Below are positions 39,452 to 51,347 of a stretch of 64,000 nucleotides of DNA, in pieces. The stretch covers positions 1,798,001 through 1,862,000 of the forward strand of contig JACAAK010000003.1 in assembly GCA_025093985.1 (NCBI GenBank), written 5' to 3'. Position 1 is the stretch's first letter, and each line of letters starts with the position of its first letter. Source of the DNA: Calvatia gigantea. Its lineage: Eukaryota; Basidiomycota; Agaricomycetes; Agaricales; Lycoperdaceae. A program made the translations under genes and the position numbers. The notes below the pieces were generated by a model. It ran no database searches and was not told the DNA's origin. It saw nothing but the letters and a program-made list of their open reading frames with translations.

Positions 39452-41034
39452 TTAAATCTCGACCCACCCAGCATCGGCCTCTTCAGGGCTGACGAGGAGA
39501 TTCAAAACAAAGTAGATAGCACTTGCACCCAAACGCATCCCGAGACCACGATACAACTGTCGAAGCCCAGTGTTTTTCCACATGCTCTCAGGTTCATCAT
39601 CTATACCATCCATCTCCTCTTTCTCTTTTTCATCCTTATTGCCGGACTTGGAGCTTCTTCTGCGGCGGGGTCTCCGGGTGATGGGAAGGTCCGAACGCTC
39701 CTCTGTCAAGATGTGCCAGAACGCATCAACAACCCCATTGTACGGGACTGGCCGTAATTCAACGCAGCCTTTGACCGGCTCAGCAGTCCCACGGACTTGC
39801 ACTTGAAGTCGTCGACGAATGGTTTCGATTGGTAGTGTTGCGAGCAAACCAATGCAACTGGCCGCGAGCTCAGCACAACCCCATGCAATAGGGTGAGTTT
39901 CTTCGGTGATATGGGGAGCTCCGAGATATGATACAAGAATACCTGGAAGGGCGAACGATATGATGGGTCGTAGGGCGCTATCAAGGAGCGTTGGAATGAG
40001 GAGATTAGGGTGGAAGTAGATGCCTTTTAGCCCTCCTTCATCGCGGAGAATCTTCTGAAGTGCGTCAAAAGGTCCGGAGTAAGTTCTGTGTCGGCCGCTA
40101 TAGGACTGGACCACCAAGCGAGTTCTAATGAGGTCCAGGGGGGAGAGTATGAACCCGGTGAGGACGTGTGAGGCAATAGGAAGTAGTATAGGCGGCTGGT
40201 GGAATGGAGACATTGAAGGAAAAAGTAAAGATTGTAGGAATTTGTTGATTAATGGTTGCATTGATGTTGAGAGCATCTCCGTTAACGTTGAAGTTAATAG
40301 ACCTGGAGCGTGAAATGTGAATTTAGTGTTCAATTATGACCAGCGATACTGACCTTTCCAAAGCGCCAGCCAACCCTCGGAACGGAAGCGGCCCACTCTC
40401 TTAATCATATTCCATACACCATCTACGCTGCCAGTCGGGATGATGTATTCAGGCCGTGTGCCTTCTTCCAGGACAGACCGACGAATGACATATCCTTGTT
40501 CATCCGTCGGTCGCGGGGCAGGATATCGTTTTGTAGTACCAGCATTATGCGGATCCGTAAAGTAGGATTCACCATTGTCAGAGTCGCTGAACTATGATTT
40601 AAAGGACGGTTATGACCGAGGGAACGAGGAGCACTACACGAACGTACTGTCTCCTCTTGTTCTTCTACATACTCTTCTTCAACCTGAGGCTCTCCCGCAT
40701 CTCGAGGCACCCACTGTACCTGGAGTAGGAGCTTTCCTACTTCCCATGGATTAACAAGTGCGGAACTTGTATATTGAAGGAGCGCGGATGCTACTATCGT
40801 TTTGAAGAGCTGGGCTGGATTGATCTCTGAGGATTCTGACATGTCGAAAGAGGGGGATAGTTCGAAGACGGAATTGCGCGTCGGTCGTGTCGACCATTGA
40901 TATGCTTGACCTACTGGTTCTGGTGGGGAGGCTGACGTTGTGTTGAGCTTTGGCGCATTTGGCGTTGGAGGGACAAACGCCCAAGCAGACGAAGGGTCAA
41001 TGTATAAATCTCGAAGAGAAGGCTGAGATGTCAT
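39452..41034 (-). CDS. Mitochondrial outer-membrane fusion protein Ugo1-like (modified carrier)
   Basis: Three exons: 41034-40648, 40591-40354, 40302-39452; 491 residues. Ugo1 links the fusion GTPases of the two mitochondrial membranes. Seen: an N-terminal acidic cytosolic part of about 75 residues, then degenerate mitochondrial-carrier repeats. One has the carrier motif as SPLDLIRTRLVVQS, followed by FDALQKILRDEGGLKGIY; another reads LPIETIRRRLQVQ. A basic and acidic Lys/Arg/Glu insert follows the second. The weak carrier signatures, the long N-terminus and the length match fungal Ugo1 rather than a metabolite carrier. It is divergent from the tricalbin gene. Confidence 0.82.
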
Positions 41035-41780
41035 GACATGAAAAGGCTGAGTGAGAGTTTGTTGGAAAAGCTCCTCTCGGCTCGTTGATGACGCTCTGTT
41101 ACGTTGTGTGCTGGACTCAGATTTCCTTTTCTGGCCGCGTTACCCACGCCCTCCTGCCGTCTCAGGTGAGCTCTGCAACACTACCAGCGCCTGTCCACAA
41201 GCGACGCTCAAAGTGTTGTTCAGATTGGGGTTATATACATCTTAATCATTTACCGCAAGCATCCCTTTTCCCCTGTCCGCAATGACTTCACAAAGTGGCG
41301 CAGCTGTTCCACTCTCCGATGCATTGCCATCCACGCTACCCTTCGTCCGCCGTGTCGTCACAGGCTTGCTTTGCTAGTGCCGTTTCACACGTTTCCGATT
41401 CTTCGCCTTATTCCCGGGCTTCTGAGCACTTCGATGGTACATTTTGTACAAGCACTCCGATATTGACCGAGATGCACAAGGAACATACTTACGAAGGAGG
41501 AAGTATAATGCCTCTGTAACTCCCGACCCACCCACCCACCTACACCGGAGCGGAGATAATGAATGGCAGAACCGGTGCCTCTCTGGACGGTCACCGGTGC
41601 GTGTGACAGTAACGTTAGTTTCCTGTTCGGCAGGTGACATCAGTGTTCAAGTCAAGGCCTATTCGCCTGCACGCCACGCTCCTTAGATCGTCACCCCTTG
41701 TTCTCTCCTTCAACCTCCTACATTCCACCTTTCTTCCGCATTGTTACAACTCTAATTTTTGCCTCAGGCCGCTGTCTTCA
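41035..41780. other. Divergent promoter region between Ugo1 and tricalbin
   Basis: 746 bp with short frames on both strands and no protein family features. It includes a pyrimidine-rich stretch before the tricalbin ATG. No RNA gene or repeat is seen. Confidence 0.5.
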
Positions 41781-44700
41781 ATGGCGACCAGTGGTGTAGT
41801 CGCAACAAGCAGGTCCCAACTAGACGCCGAACGTAAGGGTGCACCTGTTTACAATTTTGACCCAGACGCCCCTCCACAACAAAAGGCTGCAGCAGTGGGC
41901 AAGGGACGCGGGCAGCTTCAGAGCGTCGTTGCAGACAATAAAAAGCGTTCCGCTACTGCCGAAAAAGGTGTGTAACTTCGCATTCCTTGGAAACGCCAAC
42001 CAGTTCCCAATGTTTCAACTCGTTTCCAGAACTAAAGATCGATACTGGACGCGCGAACGTCGTTCCAACCATCAAAGTCGAGGATCACGATGGAAATGCT
42101 CACAGAGCGGGTTCCGAAGACTCCTTCCAATCAGCCTTGGACGTTGAAGAGGATGTTGGGGCCAACGAGATGCCCGGAAGCATGCCCACAAGTCCCGTGC
42201 CAGCCATTCCCGATTGGTACCGTGTAGGATGGCGCCAAAATTCGGGCATTGACAACGCCCCTTTGGCTGAAGGGGAAGAAAGGGATCGAAGCATCCTTGA
42301 AAAGTTCCTCAGCGAGCAATTCTATGGCGAGTGGTATCATAATGCGGCGGTGATCGTGGTGGTGCGTTTATTGGATTCCCAGCATATCGTTTTACTAAAT
42401 ATAAACCTTATAGGCCGTGTTTGCGTCCCATTTCCTTACTCGCTTTGGCTTTGGGTGGGGCTGGCTATTTATTCTGCTAGCGTTCTGCAACACATATTAC
42501 TCCACATCTATGACCCGCACACGGAGGCACGCCAGAGACGATATCCAGCGTGAACTCGTCAAGACGCGCCTTGCATCCGAACATGAAAGCGCTGACTGGA
42601 TAAATCATTTCCTGGAACGTTTCTGGCGGATCTATGAACCCGTGCTGTCTGAGACTGTTGTCTCGTCCGTGGATCAGATCCTGAGCGCGAATACTCCACC
42701 CTTCTTGGATTCTCTTCGGTTATCAACCTTCACTTTGGGCACCAAGGCACCGAAAATCGACAAAGTTAGGACATTCCCGAAAACCGAAGATGACGTGGTT
42801 ATGATGGACTGGGGCATTTCATTCACACCCAACGATACTTCGGATTTGACCCAACGCCAGATTTCCTTGAAGGTCAACCCTAAAGTAGTACTGTCCATTC
42901 GGGTTGGCAAGGGTTTGGCAGCGGCGGATGTACCTATCCTCCTGGAGGATATTTCCTTTAGCGGTCTCATGCGGATACGTTTGAGGTTAATGTCCAACTT
43001 TCCCCATATTCAAGTTGTGGATATCTCTTTCGTTGAGAAGCCTGTCATTGACTATGTCCTCAAACCGGTTGGCGGTGAAACCTTTGGATTCGATATTGCC
43101 AATGTAGGCCTGCTTTTACGTCTCTTGTGGAGGACTTCCTAAGGCTAATGCTTCCAGATTCCTGGACTTTCCACGTTCATCCGCGATATGACACACTCGA
43201 TACTTGGTCCAATGATGTACGAACCGAATGTCTTTACATTAAACCTCGAACAACTGCTCTCTGGCAAACCTCAGGATGCTGCAGTTGGCGTCCTTCAGGT
43301 TACTGTTCATTCTGCACGTGGTATCAAAGGCACTAAGATTGGCGGCGGTACTCCCGATCCCTTCGTTGCCCTCTATATCAATGACCGTCAGGAACTTGCT
43401 CGGACGAAGTACAAGCAAAATACGTTCGTATCTTTTCTCTGCATTATAACCTTGGCCTCACAACGGAAATAGTTACAACCCGACCTGGATGGAGACTAAG
43501 TTCATTTTGGTCAACAATCTGAACGAGACTTTGATGCTTCACCTATACGACTTCAATGACCATAGGAAGAACTCCCTCCTTGGCACTGCAACGTTCGACA
43601 TGCCTCAGCTCGTAGAAGATTCTTCTCATGAAGGCATTGAGTCACCCTTGTTGAAGGACGGTAAGGACCGTGGGAACTTGCGCTACGATGTTATGTATTA
43701 TCCTGTCCTGGCGGCCCCCGAGGGCTCCACTGATGTCCCCGAATCTAGTATGTACTCGAGCTTGCTTCTTGTGATTTGGTCTAACCTCAGTGTTACGCAG
43801 GCATTGGTATCGTTCGTCTCGTCATTCACCAAGCCAAGGACCTTGATCAATCCAAGTCCCTCTCCGGTGGTCTCAATCCCTTCGCCAAGCTCTTCCTTGG
43901 CAAAGACACCGTGAACGACGTATTTTCCACTCCTCAGCTCAAACACACGATTTCGCCGGTCTGGGATGCGGCTCATGAGTTCCTCTGCTTCGATAAAGAT
44001 ACTTCCATTATTACCATCAAGGTTATCGACGATCGTGATTTCCTCAAGGATCCCGTTGTTGGTTATATGTCTATCAAGCTCACGGACTTGTTGGCCTGCA
44101 TGGGTGGTGAAGCTGGACGAGATTGGTTCACTTTGAGTGGCTGCAAGTCTGGCCGCATTCGACTATCGGCAGAGTGGAAGCCTGTTGCTATTCCTGGTAG
44201 TGTACACGGCCTTGATCATTACAAGTTCCCCATTGGCGTTGTTCGGTTGAACGTTGTCAAGGCGACGGATGTCAAGTATGTTTTTCCCTTTTTTTCCCAA
44301 TGTATGCGAAACCGAGGCTAATCGTCGACCCTCAGGAACGTTGAAGCTGCGCTTGGTGGGAAGGTGAAGGAGGTTCTGCTATACGTCTATAACGCTCGCT
44401 GATGATGCCCGTAGAGCGATCCTTATGTCCGTGTCATGGTGGCCAACACTATCAAAGGTCGCACTGAAGTCGTCAACAACAGTAAGTATTCAGTCAGTAG
44501 AAGATATAAATGGCATCTCATGTATTACCCAGACCTCAGTCCGGTTTGGGATCAAATCATCTACATTCCTGGTTAGTCGAAGCCGAGGCGTTTCGCAGGA
44601 TCTCAACTCATCATGATGATAGTTCACTCGCTCAAGGAATCCTTCATGCTAGAAGTCCTGGATTATCAACACCTAACTAGAGTAAGCCACCAACCAAACC

Positions 44701-47077
44701 TTCTGTCATAGCTTGTCCCGACACATAATTCTAGGATCGCTCACTTGGCTCTGTTGAACTCCACATTAGCGACCTTGCAAAGGAATCTTCCGATCCTAAA
44801 TATCCATACTCATCCACTGGTGTCAAGTCTGCTGATGATCCTATCCACCTTGAGAGGGGTGAAGGTTGCAAGGGTAAACTTACCTATACCGCGGAATTTG
44901 TACCGGCGCTGGCCCTCAAGGGACTCGCTTTTGAGAGTCAAGCTGGGCAATCACGTTTGGCCAATTATGACGGGTACTCTGTGCATAGCAATGACTCTAT
45001 GTCCTCCTCGGACCACGAGATACAGGCTGTTCCTCAAGGTGTCACAATCAAGGTCACTGAGAAAGGCAACCACCGCGTAACCGGGTCCCAGGATTCCAGT
45101 ATAACGTCTCCCGGTAAAGGTGTGTCGAATGGTAATGGTGCCCCAGCCGTACCCCAACCCTCCGCTACCCCATCCACGAAGAAACCTGAGGCAACGGAAG
45201 AACACGGTGTGGAGATGACCACAGAAGAGCTGCTCAACCATCGTGAGCCAAGCTCTAAACTCTTCTCTGGATTTGAACTGAGCGCCCCTGCATAGAATCG
45301 GGTATCGTCGTCTTCGACGTTATCTCCGGTCACCTGGCGAAGAAAGCGCGGTTCGAAGTCCTCCTGGATGATGGATACTGGCCATGTTTCAGCACAAACA
45401 AAGCGAGCAGTACCCATGCACAGTGGGGCTACGTTGGCGAGGGTTTTATCAAAGAGCTTGACTTCAGTCAACTTTGGTTCAGGCTCAATGAGGCAGACGA
45501 AGGTTCCAAGGATGATATCATCGGTGAATGGAAAGGTGACGCGAAGAAATTCCTTGTGGACGCCCTGGTACATACGTTTTTGCGTTCGGTATGTAATTAT
45601 ACTTACAGGTTCTATCCTTCACCAGGCTGCTCCTCAAACTGTCACTCTAACACAAGACGATGATGAGTCAACGGTAACAGTTGAAGCTCGATATATCCCT
45701 GTTCCCATCAGGCTGGAGCCTAGGGAAAGCATAAATAGTACGTCCTTCCGCAACCCAGAAGGCTTCTCCCCACTGACACTTCCTCAAAGACATGGGTATT
45801 CTTCGAGTTGATCTCATTGACGGCCAGGAAATCCGTGGTGTTGATCGTGGCGGCAAATCCGACCCCTATGTTGTGTTCACCCTCAATGGCCAAAAGATAT
45901 TCAAATCCCAGACCAAGAAGAAGACACTTGCTCCAGAGTGGAACGAAAATTTTGCCTGCCCGGTGGTATGTAGTATATTTCCTCCTTGACCAGACCTTCA
46001 TTCGCTGACGGTATAATCAGCCTTCCCGTGTCGGTGCTGACTTCACCATCGAGGTCTTTGACTGGAACCAAATCGAACAAGCCAAAAGCCTAGGCACCGC
46101 ACGTATCGACCTCAACGACTTCGAGCCTTTCACATCCGCAGAGCGTATCTTACCTTTGACGAGTGCCAAACACGGAACTCACGGACAGATCCGCGTCCGC
46201 TTACTCTTCCATCCCGAAATTTTGGCCAAGTCGCGTCAGAAGACATCGACCTTCAGCTCAGCAGGACGTGCAGTGACTCAAATTGGCACTCTGCCCGTAT
46301 CTGCTGGAAAAGGCGTCTTCCAAGGTGTTGCCGGCGTTTTCAAACGCGGTGATAAGGATAATGAAGAGCTACCTCCCGTACCCGACCTGCCCGCCGGACA
46401 ATCCTCTCAACCAGTTGGCGTGCCGCCGTCCGTGGCCGCCCAAAGTGAACCTTTCCCTAAGTCCAAATTCTCCATGGATGGTACCCCTTCCCAGCCGGGT
46501 ACACTACGAGTAACAGTTTTGGGTGCCAAGGACTTTTCTACCAATGAGACCAAAGCATACACCACCGTCCGTGTCAGCGATAAGGAGTTCAAGACCAAGC
46601 ATTCACACCATAAATCGGCAAATCCTGAATGGTAAGCGTGGATGATTTGATTCCGTTCTGTTTGTCATTGACATAAACCCACAGGAATGAGTCCTTTGTG
46701 TTCGCCGCGACGGCCGCAACTAATAAGATTTACGTTTGGATCCATGACCACAAAACGCTCGGCAAAGACAAGGAACTGGCCTCGGGAGATGTTGATGTAT
46801 TACCATATCTTGAACTCCTACTGAAAGAACTTCTGCTGATGTTTATTCACAGATCTGGCGGCACATTCAGCCTCAGGCAGCTTCAGCTGCTGATGTCTCT
46901 ATCGAGCTGCGTCATGGTGGCCTCTTAAAATTACGCCTCGAATATGATCCTACGGTGAATCCCAGTAGCGGGAGTTCAATATCCTCTGGTGAACATGTTT
47001 CTAGGACGATGTCCATGGTGGCCCCTTCCCGCTTCAGCATACGGGGCCGGCGGCCAGGGACTGAAGACGACGAGTAA
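41781..47077 (+). CDS. Tricalbin (extended synaptotagmin): ER-plasma membrane tether, SMP and multiple C2 domains
   Basis: Seventeen exons: 41781-41967, 42030-42361, 42414-43103, 43158-43423, 43473-43747, 43801-44275, 44336-44363, 44415-44481, 44533-44571, 44623-44681, 44735-45242, 45296-45567, 45626-45737, 45790-45965, 46021-46631, 46685-46796, 46853-47077; 1477 residues. Tricalbins tether cortical ER to plasma membrane and move lipids. Order: disordered N-terminus, hydrophobic hairpin (FGWGWLFILLAFCNTYY, about residues 185-200), SMP domain (ADWINHFLERFWRIYEP to FGFDIAN), then C2 domains beginning near GVLQVTVHSARGIKG, GIVRLVIHQAKDL, GVVRLNVVKATDVK, GILRVDLIDGQEI and GTLRVTVLGAKDF. Several keep the Ca-binding pair as DPFVALY or SDPYV. 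Exon 7 is 28 nt and falls within the third C2. Confidence 0.95.
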
Positions 47078-47224
47078 TTGTAACATCTTGCCTCAATCCT
47101 GGTCCGCGATATCTATTCTGCTTTCGACATTTAATGACTTTCGATTACCGTGTACAAGTTCAACTTTTATTCCCTCTACGTGCAACTCCACTTTATCCAT
47201 GACTTTTCTTGTTGTCTCAATTAG

Positions 47225-48202
47225 CTATATCACCTGAGTGAAGCGCAGAACGAAGAGCTGTTCCTGGCCTGCCCTTCGTTGTAATACAACCTAGAACGAA
47301 AAGGAGCCCCACTGCCAGAAAAAGAACATGTTAATCGCGTACCTGGCTCTTAAGGCCGTGCTCTTCTAACATCCGTCGTTGAATATTTGATATATCATTT
47401 TGCTTGAGTGAGACAAGATAAAAGCGACCATTCTCAGACAACAAACTCTATAAAAAAGGCATCAAGTTTTTTTCCAGATAAATGTGATTAATACATGCTT
47501 TAACGACGTCGAGGAAAACATTGGTCACGCCCATTCCATCGTGTCCACCTGCCCAGGCACCCGAAAGCCCCTTGACCTGCTGGGCCGTCTGAGCTTCTCC
47601 GCACGCAGTAGGTACGTATGGGGGATTGAAGAGGATAATGTCTACTTGACGTCGGAGACGAGACGTTAAAGGCGATGCGAAGGATGCATTGACACACTCC
47701 AAAGAAACCTGCAACGTTGATTTGAGACGTTATTCTGCAATTTATCTAACATGTGGCCGTCATACATTGTTTTTGTTACCTGTCCGCTGGGAGCAGCGAC
47801 AAGCGTAGGGGTTAATGTCGGTACAGAGATAGACTGGGTCGAAGTCATAAAATGTGTCTGGGTGCGTAAGTAGAAGGGAACCATACGGACGGAAGGTCCC
47901 AAAATTTGGGCGATGAACGAAGATACACATCCACTTCCAGACCTGGTAATCAATTTCATGTTATTTTCTGCGGGCACAGGACCAGAAATAAGTCATCCAC
48001 CCAATTTCCAGACAAGTCAACGGCTTTGAAGCTCTCAAGTCTTCAGCATCCAATTCAAGGGCATCAAGAAAGAGAAAGGTATCCTCTGTCGCAGTATTAG
48101 CGTATACTCCTTTCTCTGTACACGCTGCGACTTGCCTGCTGGTTCATACACTAGGCTATAGTCTTTACTTGTTAAATGCGAGAGGTCGGGGGTAGGAATC
48201 AT
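47225..48202 (-). CDS. MTQ2: eRF1 glutamine methyltransferase catalytic subunit (MTQ2/N6AMT1/HEMK2)
   Basis: Seven exons: 48202-48136, 48085-48001, 47942-47887, 47833-47766, 47708-47499, 47447-47343, 47290-47225; 218 residues. It methylates the GGQ glutamine of eRF1, with Trm112 as partner. Seen: VYEPAEDTFLFLDALE, SAM loop CLEIGSGSGCVSSF, the acidic ribose ligand in YLCTDINPYAC, the catalytic NPPYVPT, WAGGHDGMGV, and the C-terminal GRFYLVSLKQND and EEHGLKSQVVLQRRAG. Introns 1 (48086-48135, GCAAGT) and 5 (47448-47498, GCATGT) begin with GC; intron 1 is a textbook GC-AG donor. It is convergent with tricalbin (147 bp apart). Confidence 0.94.
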
Positions 48203-48411
48203 ATCTTATCAAACAGAGCTGCAGGCAGCTCCGCAGAACTGGTGTGTGTATGTATGTGTATGTGTGGCGGCACTACCACAACAGGTGAACGTAGTTGAAG
48301 CCATGAGCTTTGCCTCATTGCGGTCGCGTTCTGTGTGTGCATGACCACAGGCGATAGACCGCGGCAATATATGAACCTAAGCTTGTCTATGGAACCTTCT
48401 AAACGTGTCCA
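48203..48411. promoter_or_regulatory. Divergent promoter with TG/TATG microsatellite
   Basis: 209 bp between the MTQ2 and C2-protein starts. A TG-rich run with TATG units occupies about 48242-48266. It may form Z-DNA or alter spacing; no factor site is recognised. Confidence 0.45.
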
Positions 48412-49525
48412 ATGTCCCCCTTAGACATCCGTCGTCATGCGCTTTCACCTGGCATGGTCGAGGTGCGTCGATGCTTGCTTTGTCTTTTATACTTATCATT
48501 CATTAAATTATATAAGGGTGACTCCGTGAAATTGCCAGAGCCGCAAGAGCGTCGAGACACTGAGCAGCCAGCACCTGACAGGCGAGCTCGCGCCATTGGT
48601 GCAGTTCGTATTCAGTTGCAATCAGCCTCCCTCCGGAAGGAGGCTGGTTTGCGTTCATTTTTTCCATTACCCAGTCCCTTTGTGGAGATTTCAATCAACG
48701 AGAAGCAAGTCATAGGATGCAGCAAACAAGCACACAGAACGTACGTACACATGAACTTCCAGGGGGTTATGCCCGTGAATGAATTGTCTGATTATTCTGG
48801 TAGTCGTGATCCCTATTGGTTCCCTCAAGCGTTTCATGCCCTTATCCACTCTTCACAGGACTACATTGCATTGTCTGTTCTGGACGGTCCCTCGTCTTGC
48901 CGGGGAACGAAGCTATTAGGCAAAGCAACCTTCCCCGTAGTTCAATTGGAGATGGAGCCTTTTCATCTCGCCATCAGTGAGATACTCTGGAAGAGGGATA
49001 AGGAACGAGGTTTTATTTTATTCGATATCGTATCCTATAAGCCCGTACGGTTTCCTGGCATCGAAGACGAATCCAGTGGGTATCGATCTTCCAACCGCTT
49101 CAACGTGTTGCTTCCTAATGTGTTTTCTCTCAACAGCTATGGGTATTATAATCCTGACGTTATATGAAGCCAGAGACCTGTCCTGGGACGTACCAACGGG
49201 CCGGCTCAAGCCTCGAGTCGTTGCGAGAATAGAGACAGATGCAACTAGCATTCAATTGACACTCCCGGGATCCTCGGGGGATCCGAAATGGTATTCGCAG
49301 TGCGAGATACTCGCGATGCATGGTAGAAGGACGAGGCTCATTCTAGAAGTGAAGAGTGGTAGTTCTAGTCTCGGGCACATAGACCTACCCCTCGGCGATA
49401 TCCTAAGTGAAGAGGAACACAATGATCATTGGTGGCCTCTTAATGGTAGCCCAAGAGGCCAGCTGAGACTTGGAGCCGATTGGGAAGTCCTATCGACGGG
49501 CCAGGATGATATTATAGCGCAATGA
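48412..49525 (+). CDS. Small protein with two degenerate C2 domains, probable partial copy of tricalbin
   Basis: Four exons: 48412-48462, 48517-48740, 48804-49075, 49137-49525; 311 residues. First C2: GAVRIQLQSASL, PSPFVEISINE, LLGKATFPVVQLEM, RGFILFDIVSYKPV. Second C2: GIIILTLYEARDL, LPLGDILS, ending RGQLRLGADWEVL. These parallel the first two tricalbin C2s (GVLQVTVHSARGIKG, DPFVALYIND, LLGTATFDMPQLVE, RGNLRYDVMYYPV, GRIRLSAEWKPV). Two introns lie at the same alignment place and phase as in tricalbin: before R/Y in RT-RDPYW versus NT-YNPTW (phase 2), and at ES-TMGI versus ES-SIGI (phase 1). Acidic Ca ligands are largely lost (SPF for DPF). There is no SMP domain and no membrane segment. The function is unknown. 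Confidence 0.8.
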
Positions 49526-49596
49526 TCATAGATTCTTCCGTACAAGTGAACGTATTGAGTATACTTTACTTACATTGCATTTGTTCACAAATGTCA

Positions 49597-50876
49597 TTAG
49601 TTAGATTTGGGATTGAGCACCTTCCAATCAATACCAGAACCGGGTCCATATTTGGCATCTAGCCATTCATTAGCTTTTTTGAAATGTTCATTCCCAAGAA
49701 AGCCTTTGTGAGCAGAAAGAGGCGAAGGATGAGCCGATTTCAACACAAGGTGCTTCTTCTGCATGCGATGGAGAACTTGAGTGTTGGTAGGGATCGGAAT
49801 TCAAGAACGGTATAACGGACCTCATCGACATCAATTGCATCACACGTCTTTTGGGCTGGGAGACCCCATGCCATGAAAACAACACCGAGTTGTTCCTTCC
49901 TGGCCAAAACCTTGCGAAGGACCTCGGCGGTAAATGTCTCCCAACCTTTCTTGGAATGGGAGCCTGCTTTGTGAGCCCGAACGGTTAAGCTTGCGTTCAA
50001 CCATAGGACGCCAAGTTCAGCCGCATGACTCAAATCTCTGTAGGTGTTACAGTTTAGTTCTTTTCCTTTGTAAATGGAAGCTTTGGAGCCGTACCCTGAA
50101 GGCGGCACATTAAATCCAGGAATGTCTTGACAAAGTTGCTTGTAAATGTTTTTCAGGGAAGGAGGTGATTTGGTCGGAGCAAGCACAGAGAAAGAAAGTC
50201 CTGAGTTTACCATCAGTGCAACTGGTATTGGAGTATGCCTCCAAGCTCACCGTGTGCTTGGCCAACGTCGTGATAAGGATCCTAGAATATTGGATAAAGC
50301 TTCTGGGCCCTCTGAGCAGCGAAGTAATTTACCTGGCCAAGGATGACGACTTTGACTTGATCAAGTGGGGTGAATCTCGACCACGAATATATCTGCTCCA
50401 CTGCCACCTTGTCAGAGGAAGAACGTACCTCCATAGAAGGTGCTTACTTGGTGGATAGACAGTATTCGAGCTATTCTCTTCGACCAGAAATTGTTTAAGC
50501 TGACCACAATTAAAAACAGAAGAAAGGTCAAGGAATATTGAGGCACCTTCTTGAAGTAGGGCTTTGTAAATTCTTGTTTAAGGGCATCATACCAAGATTT
50601 GTGCATGGTTTGTTCTTCAAGCGTATCAAGTATAGCCTGAATGGCTTCTTTGCTTTTCGGAGAGGGGGCAAGTATTTTCGTGCTTCCTGTAAGAGCTTGT
50701 GTCGATCCCTTTTCTTTCTTTGCGCTTCTGGAGCGTTTTGAGCTACCTGCGGTACTCGCAGCGATAACAATTGAAGTTGATATTGACCTGCCAGATTTCT
50801 TGGATGTGGCCTTGACGGCTTGTGCTACGACGAGCATTTCGCTTTCGGAAGTTTCAGCGGCAGAAGCTTTGGGCAT
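49597..50876 (-). CDS. UNG1: Uracil-DNA glycosylase (UNG, family 1)
   Basis: Seven exons: 50876-50547, 50499-50448, 50400-50333, 50281-50251, 50200-50095, 50037-49821, 49758-49597; 321 residues. It excises uracil from DNA. The N-terminal 85 residues are basic and Ser-rich, likely organelle and nuclear targeting. Then: [13 protein letters not shown], water-activating GQDPYHD (split between exons 3 and 4), GLSFSV, the WLNASLTV strand (usually LLNT.LTV), VVFMAWG, and the HPSPLSA minor-groove loop. Exon 4 is 31 nt. An ACGCGT lies about 80 bp upstream of the ATG. Confidence 0.96.
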
Positions 50877-51347
50877 GGGATCTGGTCTGGTTCCAAGGGA
50901 TACGAATACGGGGCTTGAGAAGGCTGCTGGGCTGGTCGCTGTATAGTACGGGGGACGCGTCCGCGTTATGTACGTTTATTTGACTCGTTCCGGGCACCGC
51001 CTCCGGTATACACCTTGGGCTCACGTTGAGTCAGGTTCAGTATTAGGAGTCAAACGAAGGAAAGTCACCGTTCATCGATTTATTGGAAAAATGACTCAGT
51101 AAGTTTTTCTCTATTCAATATTTCTATCGTCCATAGCTTGTGTGATCATCCTATTGTTCCTGCTCTTCCAGAATTGTCGTGTGGTTTCTACTACATATAG
51201 TCTACGTCCAAGCCAATCTTGTAATTTTGTGGCTACTGGTGTCCTTTTTATCATTCGATTCGGAGGGTGGTGAGTGATTTATTGGAGACGTGGAATAGTC
51301 AAATCTGGTTGTCAATATTATCCTATGGTACGGGCGCGCTTGGAGAA
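50877..51347. other. Spacer between UNG start and kinesin 3' end
   Basis: UNG promoter and the 3' region of the kinesin gene. Apart from the ACGCGT at about 50955 nothing stands out; the ORFs are chance. Confidence 0.5.
50955..50960. promoter_or_regulatory. ACGCGT (MCB-like) palindrome upstream of UNG
   Basis: The hexamer sits within a GC-rich segment about 80 bp before the UNG start codon. Yeast UNG1 expression is cell-cycle regulated through such sites; a parallel is inferred. Confidence 0.35.

Noticed and set aside
48242..48266. TG/TATG microsatellite
   Set aside because: Simple repeats are common in fungal promoters; listed as a feature but not as a finding.
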